Of a stretch of 64,000 nucleotides of DNA, positions 22,854 through 31,438 are shown one piece after another (positions within the stretch are counted from its first letter, which is position 1; each line of letters starts with the position of its first letter). This stretch comes from Shouchella lonarensis (GTDB lineage Bacteria > Bacillota > Bacilli > Bacillales > Bacillaceae_D). Both the position numbers and the translations under genes were made by a program. The notes beneath the pieces were generated by a model. The model saw nothing but the letters and a program-made list of their open reading frames with translations. It was not told the DNA's origin and did no database searches. The stretch is from the NCBI RefSeq assembly GCF_900096965.1, contig NZ_FMYM01000009.1, forward strand, positions 61,953 to 125,952, given 5' to 3'.

Positions 22854-23577
22854 ACCGATCACTCCTGCTTTTGAGTCCAGATGCAATTAAGAACACTTCC
22901 TCTAAATCGGTTGCGCCGTACGTCTGTTTCAATTCTTCTGGGGACCCTTCAGCGACCTTTTTTCCTTTAGAAAGAATGACAATCCGATCGCAAAGTGCTT
23001 CAGCGGTAAGCAAATCATGTGTTGAAAGCAGCAACGAGCAGTTTTGTCTGGTGAAATTTTTAATTAATTTTTTTGTAATAATACTTGCTTCAATATCAAG
23101 CCCACGGAATGGTTCATCTAAGACAAGTAGTTTTGTGTCAAGCATGACTGCGGAAATGAGTTGGATTTTCTTCTTCATGCCGTGGGAATACGCCTCGATT
23201 GGTTTCTTTAATGCTTCTTTCATATCAAAGATGTCAATTAAAGAGGCCAAGCGTTCATTGTTGGCAATGTCGAGTTCATACATTGCAGCGACGAACTCAA
23301 TATATTCTTTCCCTGTAAGCACATGGGGAAGGAGGAGGTCATCAGGAACATAAGAGACTTGCTTCTTGAATGATTTGCTCGTGCATGGAAAGTCTCCCAT
23401 ATGTACAGCACCGTCAGTTAAGTTAATGACATTTAAAATGGCATTAATGGTCGTCGTTTTCCCGCTCCCATTCGGACCGACAAGCCCAACAACTTCTCCT
23501 TGTCCGATGTGAAAGCTCACGTCATGAACTGCGATATGCTTGTCATAAACTTTTTTAATTGCTTGTACATGAAGCAT
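22828..23577 (-). CDS. ABC transporter ATP-binding protein
   Basis: The product has 249 residues. Walker A is GPNGSGKTT, and Walker B is LLVLDEPFRGLD. The signature reads AYSHGMKKKIQLISA, the degenerate SxGMKKK form common in ABC-2 type exporters. ATG 23577 follows AAAGGAGGG. It is the third gene of the minus-strand peptide locus. Confidence 0.85.
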   Translation of the reverse strand: MLHVQAIKKVYDKHIAVHDVSFHIGQGEVVGLVGPNGSGKTTTINAILNVINLTDGAVHMGDFPCTSKSFKKQVSYVPDDLLLPHVLTGKEYIEFVAAMYELDIANNERLASLIDIFDMKEALKKPIEAYSHGMKKKIQLISAVMLDTKLLVLDEPFRGLDIEASIITKKLIKNFTRQNCSLLLSTHDLLTAEALCDRIVILSKGKKVAEGSPEELKQTYGATDLEEVFLIASGLKSRSDRYEKIIQNM

Positions 23578-23662
23578 TGAGAACCCTCCTTTATGTATGT
23601 AAGGTGATGAAGACATTGGAACGGAGTAGCCCCCGCCCCGATATGTCTAAAATATTCAAATT

Positions 23663-23881
23663 CTATTTACATTCCAAAGCAACGCGGAGGCCGCCTTCCC
23701 ACTCGAGCCCGCCAGTGAAAGAGCCGTTTCCGTTCACAAGACACCAAATGCCTGCGCCTAGAAGGATTGTTGCGCCTAGTGCGATAAGAACAACAACAAA
23801 GACAGAGAACCAGGCAAAGTCTTCTGTTACTTCATAAGAGTGCAAATCAACTACCGGTGTTTCATATGCTGCTGTCGTCAT
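23663..23881 (-). CDS. Putative precursor peptide with a membrane helix
   Basis: The product has 72 residues. An acidic leader-like part, ETPVVDLHSYEVTEDFAWF, is followed by a strongly hydrophobic stretch (residues 25-46) and a 26-residue tail holding Cys47, two GG pairs and a second Cys at position 71 before a terminal Lys. AGGGGGAA precedes the ATG. A small peptide followed by an ABC transporter and an RRE-protease fits a precursor whose mature part is released by proteolysis. I know no family to which it belongs; no radical SAM, YcaO or lanthionine enzyme is nearby. Confidence 0.6.
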   Translation of the reverse strand: MTTAAYETPVVDLHSYEVTEDFAWFSVFVVVLIALGATILLGAGIWCLVNGNGSFTGGLEWEGGLRVALECK

Positions 23882-23952
23882 AAGTATTTCCCCCTAGTTA
23901 AATAAATGGATGTTTTACTGCTAAAGGCACGCCGATCCGACATGTGATTCAT
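23878..23952 (-). CDS. 24-residue ORF coupled to the precursor gene
   Basis: An ATG at 23952 follows a perfect AAGGAGGA and encodes MNHMSDRRAFSSKTSIYL plus six more residues. Its TGA overlaps the ATG of the 72-residue peptide gene by two bases. It is not hydrophobic. It could be a regulatory leader ORF that couples translation, or a second small peptide. Confidence 0.4.
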   Translation of the reverse strand: MNHMSDRRAFSSKTSIYLTRGKYL

Positions 23953-24258
23953 ACGATTTCCTCCTTGTCTCACCGATTGTCAGTAGATGGAAGGCGTTAC
24001 CAAGACATGGGGTCTTGATAACGTTATTATAATATATAAATATATGGATTTCACTATAAAAAATAAAAACTTAATAAATATTTTTTGTGTAGTAGGATGA
24101 AACCATTGATATAAAGGGAAATTTAGCTTTTATTTTTTACATATTTTTTGTTGATTGTGGTGTTTTTTGTGGAAAGTGTTTTTTTACGCAGTCATTTTTT
24201 GGGAGTTTTTTGTCTTTAAAATGATTTTGCTTGAAATGAGAAAAAATGTTCATAGGTA
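23953..24258. other. AT-rich intergenic region between divergent units
   Basis: No gene is seen. A CAAGAC/GTCTTG dyad lies at 24001-24017. A TATAAT on the minus strand (24026-24031) may be the -10 of the peptide locus, but its -35 is poor. The sequence is markedly richer in A and T than the flanks. Confidence 0.4.
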
Positions 24259-24287
24259 TGGACAGCGAAAAAAAGATGTGCTACAAT
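24259..24287 (+). promoter_or_regulatory. Probable promoter of brnQ
   Basis: TGGACA (24259-24264), 17 bases, TACAAT (24282-24287). Confidence 0.55.
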
Positions 24288-24368
24288 TTGAAAAATCTAT
24301 TAGTTAAATTACCTTATATTTACATGGTGTTAATTTAATGATATTTCTAAAAGGAAGGGCTGTTTTTG

Positions 24369-25730
24369 ATGAATACAGGAACGAAAATTTCAAACAAAGA
24401 AACCATTTTTATTGGTCTCATGCTATTTTCTTTATTTTTTGGTGCTGGAAACTTAATTTTCCCTCCTGTACTTGGACAAGATGCAGGCATGAATGCATGG
24501 TCGGCCATTGTCGGTTTTCTTATTTCTGGTGTGAGCTTGCCTATTCTTGGGGTGCTGGCCATTACTTATTTAGGGAGTGACGATGCAGAAGGGTTGAGCA
24601 AACGTGTAGGCATCAGATTTTCTATCGCATTTACTAGTCTGACATTTTTGACGATTGGACCGTTTTTTGCAATGCCGCGGACAGGGAATGTCGCTTATGA
24701 AATTGGGGTTGTACCTTTTCTGGAGCAGTTTGGCGTAAATCAAAGTAGTCCGGCATTTCTAGAGGCTTTCGGTATACAAAGTTGGCCGTTATTTTTATTT
24801 ACAATCATTTATTTTACGATTGTGTATGTGCTGGCGCTGCGTCCGGGGAAATTTGTCGATCGAATCGGAAAGATTTTGACACCATTGTTATTTACAGTGA
24901 TCGGTATTTTGCTTGTATCTGTGATGACAGGTCCACTTGGAACGTTCCAAGCGCCAAAGGATGCCTATGCGTCCTACCCGTTATTTAAAGGATTTACAGA
25001 AGGGTATTTAACAATGGATACCATTGCTTCGTTTGTTTTTGGGATTATCATTGTGAAGGCAATTAAAGACCGAGGTGTATCAAATCCGTTACATGTGCGT
25101 AAAGTGGCATGGAAAGCAGGTCTCGTAGCAGCGATCCCGCTCGCGCTTATTTACGCTGGATTAGGTTATCTAGGGGCGGTGAGCACTTCTGCAGTCGGTG
25201 ACTTTGAAAGTAATGGTGCCTCCTTACTAGTTGCTGTAGCGCGAGAATATTTTGGTTTAACAGGTAATGTCATTTTAGGACTCACAATTTTGTTTGCCTG
25301 CATCCCAACTGCAGCGGGTCTCGCGTCTGCTTGCTCAATGTATTTCCGGAAATACTTCCCTGGTATTTCGTATAAAGTGTTTGTGTTTGTGTTTGTGTTG
25401 TTTAGTGCGATTATCGCCAATGTTGGATTGGATCAATTGATTCGCTTTTCTATTCCTGTTTTACAGTTTATTTATCCAATTATTATTGTCCTCATCTTCC
25501 TTGCCTTCTTTGACAAGCTCATTGGGAAGCGGCGCGCCATTTATCAGTTCACCGTCTTGTTTACGGCGATTGTTAGTTTTAATGCTGGACTAATGGCGTT
25601 CAATAAGGATTGGGATGTGCTGGGTAAAATGATGACTTTGCCACTTATGGACCAAGGTCTAGCCTGGCTCCTCCCCGCGGCGGTTGGACTCGTTCTTGGT
25701 GTAACCATCTCGTTCTTTAAAAAGTCATAA
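24369..25730 (+). CDS. brnQ: Branched-chain amino acid:cation symporter
   Basis: The product has 453 residues with about twelve membrane helices. The N-terminal FSLFFGAGNLIFPPVLGQDAG is the family signature of LIVCS transporters, which take up Leu, Ile and Val with Na+ or H+. ATG 24369 follows AAAGGAAGG; the TTG one codon earlier is unlikely. No T-box or other riboswitch was seen upstream. Confidence 0.93.
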   Translation: MNTGTKISNKETIFIGLMLFSLFFGAGNLIFPPVLGQDAGMNAWSAIVGFLISGVSLPILGVLAITYLGSDDAEGLSKRVGIRFSIAFTSLTFLTIGPFFAMPRTGNVAYEIGVVPFLEQFGVNQSSPAFLEAFGIQSWPLFLFTIIYFTIVYVLALRPGKFVDRIGKILTPLLFTVIGILLVSVMTGPLGTFQAPKDAYASYPLFKGFTEGYLTMDTIASFVFGIIIVKAIKDRGVSNPLHVRKVAWKAGLVAAIPLALIYAGLGYLGAVSTSAVGDFESNGASLLVAVAREYFGLTGNVILGLTILFACIPTAAGLASACSMYFRKYFPGISYKVFVFVFVLFSAIIANVGLDQLIRFSIPVLQFIYPIIIVLIFLAFFDKLIGKRRAIYQFTVLFTAIVSFNAGLMAFNKDWDVLGKMMTLPLMDQGLAWLLPAAVGLVLGVTISFFKKS

Positions 25731-25742
25731 GCATCATCAAAA

Positions 25743-25769
25743 AAAGGGCGCTCTTGTAGCGTCCTTTTT
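25743..25769. terminator. Terminator between brnQ and ribD
   Basis: AAAGGGCGCT pairs with AGCGTCCTTT over CTTGT, with T runs usable from both sides. Confidence 0.75.
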
Positions 25770-25789
25770 CATGCTCTTACTTTAAATGC

Positions 25790-26881
25790 TCATGTAGGAT
25801 AGCACGTAATCTTTAAGTCGGGACCAATTTGTTCGAAAGCGGTCATGTCTAGTGCATGAGCATTACTCATTGCAGAAAGTCCCGCGCCTTCAAAAAAAGT
25901 CGGTGCGTTCTTACCGCCAATCAATTTTGGCGCGACATAGACAATCAGTTTTTGGACGAGAGAATCATTTAAAAAGGCAGCGTTCAATGTCCCCCCTGCT
26001 TCTAGCAATAGCGATGTGATACCTGATTCATATAATGTATGCAGCATGTCGCGCAAGTTTACTTCGGAGCCTCCAGTGGTATGGAAAATGCGGACACCTT
26101 TCTTAGCAGCCAATGCTAATTTTTTTTTGTGATCACATTCGCTTGCAGTAAAGATCCATGTCTCTGCAGTACCGTCGCAGACGACATGGGCATCAAGCGG
26201 TGTGCGCAACCGTGAGTCAACGATGATGCGCAGCGGGTGTCGTCCGTTTTCAATGCGTGCTGTTAAGGAGGGATTGTCTTTTAAAACGGTTCCGACCCCG
26301 ACGGCAATCGCTTGATGTTCATGGCGTAAGTGGTGAACGTCTTTTCGTGCAGCCTCAGAAGTGATCCATTGACTATCTGCTGTATAGGCGGAAATTTTTC
26401 CATCTAGTGTCATGGCTGCTTTTAATGTGACAAAAGGCATGTGCTTAACAATGGCATAGTTAAACACTTCATTTAATTGTTGTGCTTCTTGTTCACATAA
26501 ACCAACGTTGACTTCGATTCCCGCTTGTTCGAGCATGTGAATGCCTTTCCCGGCGACAAGGCGGTTTGGATCACGTGTCGCAACAAAAACCTTTTTCACG
26601 TTCGCATCAATTAATGCTTGTGCACACGGTCCTGTTTTGCCTGTATGGGCGCATGGTTCAAGCGTGACATAAACAGTGCTGCCACGTGCTTTCTCGCCGG
26701 CCATGCGGAGTGCATGAATTTCAGCGTGTGCTTCCCCTGCCTTTAAGTGGGCACCAATCCCGACGATTTCGTTATGGTTGACGATGACGGCACCAACGAG
26801 TGGGTTAGGGGCGGTTTGTCCTTTTGCAGCGCGAGCGTTAGTGAGTGCTAGTTGCATGTACTGTTCGTCCGTTGTCGTCAT
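25790..26881 (-). CDS. ribD: Bifunctional riboflavin biosynthesis deaminase/reductase
   Basis: The product has 363 residues from ATG 26881, which follows AGAGGAGGAATAATC; a longer in-frame start at 27034 adds 51 unrelated residues. The deaminase zinc site is GEAHAEIHAL with EPCAHTGKTGPC. The reductase half starts at FVTLKAAMTLDGKISAYT and includes ITSEAARKDVHHLRH. It catalyses the second and third steps from GTP to riboflavin. It is alone, without ribE, ribBA or ribH, so it may be a second copy or an unusual split. No FMN riboswitch is visible upstream. Confidence 0.93.
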   Translation of the reverse strand: MTTTDEQYMQLALTNARAAKGQTAPNPLVGAVIVNHNEIVGIGAHLKAGEAHAEIHALRMAGEKARGSTVYVTLEPCAHTGKTGPCAQALIDANVKKVFVATRDPNRLVAGKGIHMLEQAGIEVNVGLCEQEAQQLNEVFNYAIVKHMPFVTLKAAMTLDGKISAYTADSQWITSEAARKDVHHLRHEHQAIAVGVGTVLKDNPSLTARIENGRHPLRIIVDSRLRTPLDAHVVCDGTAETWIFTASECDHKKKLALAAKKGVRIFHTTGGSEVNLRDMLHTLYESGITSLLLEAGGTLNAAFLNDSLVQKLIVYVAPKLIGGKNAPTFFEGAGLSAMSNAHALDMTAFEQIGPDLKITCYPT

Positions 26882-27191
26882 GATTATTCCTCCTCTTGCG
26901 AATGACGGATCTCGTCCTTCTATATTAACGGACAAAGGGACAACTAGCAACGGCAGATGAATGTGCAGCACACCGCATGGCAACATTCGTACCGCAAGAA
27001 CATCCTTTCTCCTGTCTTTTTTGGAAGGAATCATGCATAATGGGACATGGGTATGTCATTTTGGCGCACACGAGTGACTTGATTTTATCGCACGAAAATA
27101 TGTGCCATGCATAGGCTACATTATAGGTGAAAGAATAAAGGAACATGCGTGACAACCCTCATGGATAAATAAGCATAGAGGAAGATGACGA
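26882..27191. other. Divergent intergenic region between ribD and murB
   Basis: No gene is supported here; short open frames have no ribosome binding sites. A TATAAT on the minus strand at 27120-27125 lacks a good -35. I found no RFN-type motif. Confidence 0.4.
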
Positions 27192-28115
27192 ATGGACACA
27201 TACATTGATATTTGTCGGCCGTTACTTGCGACGTTGCCGGAAGAGACGATACATGTTGATGAATACTTATATAAACATACGTACACACAAATGGGTGGTG
27301 CAGCTGACTTATTTTTGACGCCACAGACGTATGATGAAGCGCAGCGCATTTTGCAATTTGCTGCAAAGTATGGTGTACCAGTGACATTGCTCGGCAAAGG
27401 TTCAAATGTCATTGTCAAAGATGGTGGCATTCGGGGCATTACACTGAGCTTGAAAAACTTTAACCAGATGACCGTGTCAGGAACAGACATGGTTGCGCAA
27501 GCAGGCGCAATGATTATCGCTGCATCACGCACTGCACGAGATGCGTCTCTTTCGGGACTTGAATTCGCGTGCGGCATTCCCGGAACCGTTGGCGGCGCGT
27601 TATATATGAATGCAGGTGCATACGGTGGGCAAATTTCTGACGTCCTGCAAAGTGTGCGTGTGCTCACACCGACGGGCGAGGAGAAGATGCTTTACCGAGA
27701 TGAGTTTGCGTTTGCTTACCGAAAAAGCGTTTTCTCAGAAAAGCATTATATTGCCCTTGAAGCGACATTTTCACTTGCGCATGGTGATGTAGAGGCGATC
27801 CAGAAGAAAATGGACGAATTGACTATTGCCCGGGAAACGAAGCAACCGCTTGAGTATCCATCATGTGGCAGTGTCTTTAAGCGCCCGCCTGGTATGTTTG
27901 CAGGGAAATTGATTCAAGACAGTGGCTTGCAAGGCACGCGCATCGGCGGAGCAGAAGTGTCTACGAAGCATGCAGGGTTTATCGTCAATGTTGACCGTGC
28001 AACCGCAACGGATTACATGAATTTGGTTCGACACGTACAACAAACGGTGAAAGAAAAGTTTGCGGTTGACTTAGAAACAGAAGTGATTACGATTGGTGAG
28101 GATGCGCCTAATTAA
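27192..28115 (+). CDS. murB: UDP-N-acetylenolpyruvoylglucosamine reductase
   Basis: The product has 307 residues. FAD-binding segments LLGKGSNVIVKDGGIRG and CGIPGTVGGALYMNAGAYGG are clear, and the catalytic Ser is expected in YPSCGSVFKRPPG. The C-terminal HAGFIVNVDRATATD is typical of MurB. It reduces the enolpyruvyl group to make UDP-MurNAc in the cytosol. Confidence 0.95.
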   Translation: MDTYIDICRPLLATLPEETIHVDEYLYKHTYTQMGGAADLFLTPQTYDEAQRILQFAAKYGVPVTLLGKGSNVIVKDGGIRGITLSLKNFNQMTVSGTDMVAQAGAMIIAASRTARDASLSGLEFACGIPGTVGGALYMNAGAYGGQISDVLQSVRVLTPTGEEKMLYRDEFAFAYRKSVFSEKHYIALEATFSLAHGDVEAIQKKMDELTIARETKQPLEYPSCGSVFKRPPGMFAGKLIQDSGLQGTRIGGAEVSTKHAGFIVNVDRATATDYMNLVRHVQQTVKEKFAVDLETEVITIGEDAPN

Positions 28116-28142
28116 GCCGACCACAATGAAAGTGATCGGCTT
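28114..28142. terminator. Hairpin between murB and the GH13 gene
   Basis: AAGCCGACCA pairs with TGATCGGCTT over nine bases; the T run is weak on the plus strand. Confidence 0.55.
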
Positions 28143-28146
28143 ATGG

Positions 28147-29805
28147 TTATTTTTTAGATTGGTAGACGCGCGCTTCATAAGGACGAAGCTGGCCGTTTTC
28201 TGGGCAGGTCTCGTAATTGTGTAACCGACAAATGGCTTCTTTATCGAGTGAAAAGTCGGTGTCTCGGGCACCCATGTTTACCACGACCGTCCAAGTTGTC
28301 CCTTCATATGTCCGCTCGTAGGCAAACACGTCAGGATGCTCTTTGGCAACGAGTGTATATGCCCCATACGTGAGGGCTCTTTCTTGTTTCCGCAAAGAAA
28401 TCATTTGTTTATAGTAATGTAAAATGGAGTGCGCATCGTTTTGTTGCTGGACAACGTTGATCTGTTTGAAGTTATCGTTTACCCCAAGCCAGGTTGTTTC
28501 CGAAGTTGAGAATCCGCCTTGCGTTTCTGCTGACCATTGCATCGGCGTCCGGGCATTGTCGCGCCCTTGCGTCCAAATAATAGCCATGATCTCATCGTGA
28601 CTACGGCCTTTTTCCCGTTCAATCCGGTAAAAATTGCGCATCGATACATCATCATAATCATCAATTGATGGGAAGCGAACATTGGTCATGCCGATCTCTT
28701 GGCCTTGATAAATGAATGGTGTGCCTTGCATAAAAAAGAATAAAGTCCCGAGTGCCTTCGCGCTTTCTTGCCAGTACGTTGTGTCATTTCCCCAAGTAGA
28801 AACGCTGCGTGGTTGATCATGATTTTCTAAAAATAACGCATTCCAACCAGTACCTTCTAAGCCAGTTTGCCATTTTGAGAGGGCGGTTTTTAACGCGGCT
28901 AAGTCTAGTTTTTGTTCAGCGTCTTTGCCCCACAAGCCTAAGTGCTCAAATTGAAAGACCATGTGAAAGACACCGTTCTCTTCACCGACCCACGCATCAG
29001 CATCAGTAGGGTCATCAATGCTGACACCATTTGCCTCGCCAACCGTCATAATATCGTAGTGGTCGAACGTTTCTTTCTTCATTTCTTGCAAAAATTGGTG
29101 GATACCTGGTCTATTCATATGGCCAGCAAAAGATTCGACGTAGTCATCTTCATTTGGATTTGGTAAGTCTGGGAGTCCGGGCACCTTTTTAATATGACTA
29201 ATTGCATCAACGCGGAAGCCATCTACCCCTTTATCAAGCCACCAACGCATCATGTCATATAAGGCATGGCGGACGTCTTTATTTTCCCAATTTAAATCAG
29301 GTTGTTTCTCAGAAAATAAATGTAAGTAATATTGGTTCGTTGCTTCATCCCATTTCCACGCGGAGCCATTGAAAATGGAAGCCCAATTGTTCGGCTCGCG
29401 CCCATCTGGCAAAGCATCGCGCCAAATGTACCAGTCGCGCTTGTTGCTGTTGCGAGATGTGCGTGATTCCACAAACCATGCGTGTTCATCAGATGTATGA
29501 TTAATGACAAGGTCGATGATGAGCTTCATGCCACGCGCGTGGACAGCTGCTAATAACTCATCAAAGTCTGCCATTGTGCCAAACTCGGACATAATCGCTT
29601 GATAATCACGAATATCATACCCGTTGTCATCATTAGGTGAATCATACATCGGGCTAAGCCAAATGACATCAATGCCAAGCCAATGTAAGTAATCGAGCTT
29701 CTCGATGACGCCGCGGATATCGCCAATCCCATCGCCATTTGCATCGTAAAAGCTGCGCGGATAAACTTGGTAACAAATGGCTTCTTTCCACCATGTGTGT
29801 TTCAT
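28147..29805 (-). CDS. GH13 alpha-glucosidase
   Basis: The product has 552 residues, normal for oligo-1,6-glucosidase and alpha-glucosidase. It starts WWKEAICYQVYPRSFYDANG. Catalytic residues are Asp200 in DGFRVDAISHI, Glu in MTVGEANGV and Asp in LENHDQPRS. The residue after the nucleophile is Ala; in this family Val there goes with alpha-1,6 activity and Ala or Thr with alpha-1,4, so a maltase-like preference is inferred. It is a cytosolic enzyme without signal peptide. No sugar transporter is adjacent. Confidence 0.9.
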   Translation of the reverse strand: MKHTWWKEAICYQVYPRSFYDANGDGIGDIRGVIEKLDYLHWLGIDVIWLSPMYDSPNDDNGYDIRDYQAIMSEFGTMADFDELLAAVHARGMKLIIDLVINHTSDEHAWFVESRTSRNSNKRDWYIWRDALPDGREPNNWASIFNGSAWKWDEATNQYYLHLFSEKQPDLNWENKDVRHALYDMMRWWLDKGVDGFRVDAISHIKKVPGLPDLPNPNEDDYVESFAGHMNRPGIHQFLQEMKKETFDHYDIMTVGEANGVSIDDPTDADAWVGEENGVFHMVFQFEHLGLWGKDAEQKLDLAALKTALSKWQTGLEGTGWNALFLENHDQPRSVSTWGNDTTYWQESAKALGTLFFFMQGTPFIYQGQEIGMTNVRFPSIDDYDDVSMRNFYRIEREKGRSHDEIMAIIWTQGRDNARTPMQWSAETQGGFSTSETTWLGVNDNFKQINVVQQQNDAHSILHYYKQMISLRKQERALTYGAYTLVAKEHPDVFAYERTYEGTTWTVVVNMGARDTDFSLDKEAICRLHNYETCPENGQLRPYEARVYQSKK

Positions 29806-29825
29806 AATGATCTCCCCATTTCTAG

Positions 29826-29839
29826 TGCAAACGTTTGCA
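29826..29839. promoter_or_regulatory. LacI/CcpA-type operator of the GH13 gene
   Basis: TGCAAACGTTTGCA is a perfect 14-base palindrome that also fits the cre consensus. It lies just downstream of the -10, where a bound repressor would block transcription. No LacI-family gene is present in the window, so control is in trans. Confidence 0.8.
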
Positions 29840-29847
29840 TCACTGTT

Positions 29848-29876
29848 ATTATAAGGGGTGCGGGTGAAAATCTCAA
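29848..29876 (-). promoter_or_regulatory. SigA promoter of the GH13 gene
   Basis: On the minus strand TTGAGA (29871-29876), a 17-base spacer and TATAAT (29848-29853) are present, directly upstream of the palindromic operator. Confidence 0.8.
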
Positions 29877-29923
29877 GAAAAAAGTGAAGCGTTTTCCTGG
29901 CAAGTTGTACCGTTTACAGGGGT

Positions 29924-31237
29924 TTATGGCCGTTCCTTCAACCGATATTGTAAACTTTGGCGACTCACCCCAAGTGACTTTGCTGCTTTTGTAATATTGC
30001 CGTCGTGTGCACGAAGGGCGGTGGTGATTGCTTGCTGTTCAGCACGGGCGACGATATCTTTTAACGTTGCTGCTGATTTTTGTTGATTGCCTTGTGCAAT
30101 ATGAGGAGGGAAATGAGTGAGGGCCAGTGGCGCGTTTCTGGCAAACAATAAGCCAGTTTCGACCCCATGTGCAAGTTCACGGACATTTCCCGGGAAAGGA
30201 TATGCTTGTAATGACGCGACTAAGCGCGGATCATACGTCGCGTGGGGCGCGTTTTTTGTGATGAAGTGTTGCAACAGTGGTTCAATGTCTGCTGGGCGTT
30301 CCCTTAGTGGTGGAATGTGTAATTGAATCGCAGCAAGGCGATAATATAAGTCAGGACGTAATGTGCCTGACTGCATTGCGTGTTCAGGTGATTCATTCAT
30401 CGTTGATAAAATACGTCCGTTAAATGGGCGCTCAACTGTATCGCCAACACGCCGAAAAACGCGTTCTTGAATGGCACGTAACAGCTTTGCTTGCAGCATT
30501 GGATTTAATGACTGAAGTTCGTCAAGCAACAACGTTCCGTATTTTACTTGCTCCAGTAAACCCGGTCGATCTGTGGCCCCGGTGAAGGCCCCTTTTTTAG
30601 AACCGAACAATAAACTCTCCATTAATGACTCAGGAATCGCGGCACAATTTTCTGCAATAAAAGGCGCTTCAGCGCGGCTGCTCGCTGCATGAATGCTTTG
30701 GGCAAACAACTCTTTTCCTGTCCCGGTTTCACCAGTGATGAGCACTGGCAAGTCCGACTGCGCCACTTGTTTTGCACGCTGCACAGCCTGCTTCATTACG
30801 TCACTGGTGCCAATGATATCTTCAAATTGGTAGCGTGCTGTCCCCGTTTGTCCGCGTGTATGCACATGCTCTTTTGTTGATGTGACATTGCGCGCCAATT
30901 CAGCTGCAGCAATCACCTCACCATGATAATAAATGGGAAATGTGTGCGTAACAGCGACGATCTGGTCACCGTGTGCATTGTAGTATGTTTGCTCACGATT
31001 CAGTGTTGCCTCTTCTTCATGTAATGCTTTTAATAAAGTACTTTCTTGTCCGTCTTTAAAAGAAAAAATGTCGAGCAAATTCGATTGGATGACCTCTTCT
31101 TGCGCAAGATGTTCAATTTGCGACATCGTTTCGTTATAAAAGGCTGTGCGACCATCTTTTGTAATGATGTGGACGCCAATATCTGCTTTTGCTAAGACGC
31201 GTTCATAAACGTATGCCTTTTCTTCTGCTTGATCCAT
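29924..31237 (-). CDS. rocR: Sigma-54-dependent activator, RocR-like
   Basis: The product has 437 residues. An N-terminal PAS sensor precedes the AAA+ domain, with Walker A in ITGETGTGKELFAQ, the sigma-54 contact loop GAFTGA and Walker B in GTLLLDELQSL. A Fis-type HTH is at the end (ITKAAKSLGVSRQSLQYRLK). It is divergent from rocF, which has a sigma-54 promoter. In Bacillus subtilis RocR responds to ornithine or citrulline; the same is inferred here. Confidence 0.88.
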   Translation of the reverse strand: MDQAEEKAYVYERVLAKADIGVHIITKDGRTAFYNETMSQIEHLAQEEVIQSNLLDIFSFKDGQESTLLKALHEEEATLNREQTYYNAHGDQIVAVTHTFPIYYHGEVIAAAELARNVTSTKEHVHTRGQTGTARYQFEDIIGTSDVMKQAVQRAKQVAQSDLPVLITGETGTGKELFAQSIHAASSRAEAPFIAENCAAIPESLMESLLFGSKKGAFTGATDRPGLLEQVKYGTLLLDELQSLNPMLQAKLLRAIQERVFRRVGDTVERPFNGRILSTMNESPEHAMQSGTLRPDLYYRLAAIQLHIPPLRERPADIEPLLQHFITKNAPHATYDPRLVASLQAYPFPGNVRELAHGVETGLLFARNAPLALTHFPPHIAQGNQQKSAATLKDIVARAEQQAITTALRAHDGNITKAAKSLGVSRQSLQYRLKERP

Positions 31238-31296
31238 CGTTGTTGTGCCCCTTTACATTTGTATATAAGATGATTGTAAAAAAAATCTGCGCATAT

Positions 31297-31311
31297 GCCA
31301 AGATTTTTTGC
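31297..31311. promoter_or_regulatory. Possible RocR activator site
   Basis: GCCAAGATTTTTTGC is an imperfect dyad about 55 bases upstream of the -24 element, similar in spirit to the GCAAAA-TTTTGC sites bound by RocR. The match is partial. Confidence 0.4.
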
Positions 31312-31365
31312 TAAAATAGAGAGAGGAAGTCATGGAAACGCACGCAACATTCGTATTAGAGACGC

Positions 31366-31381
31366 TGGCATCTATTTTGCA
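31366..31381 (+). promoter_or_regulatory. Sigma-54 (SigL) -24/-12 promoter of rocF-rocD
   Basis: TGGCATCTATTTTGCA contains the GG and GC dinucleotides at the spacing of the sigma-54 consensus TGGCAY-N5-TTGCA. It lies about 58 bases before rocF and matches the presence of a RocR-type activator gene next door. Confidence 0.85.
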
Positions 31382-31438
31382 TAAAAAGTTTGATGTACAG
31401 CATCATGGATGTGTAAGTTTAAAAGGTAGGTGTAACGA

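Noticed and set aside
23953..24368. T-box or other riboswitch controlling brnQ
   Set aside because: No T-box core sequence or terminator-antiterminator pair was visible in this AT-rich gap.
25790..27034. Longer RibD start at 27034
   Set aside because: The extra 51 residues are unlike RibD, and the ATG at 26881 has a strong ribosome binding site.
26882..27191. FMN riboswitch upstream of ribD
   Set aside because: The conserved RFN segments could not be found on the minus strand of this gap.
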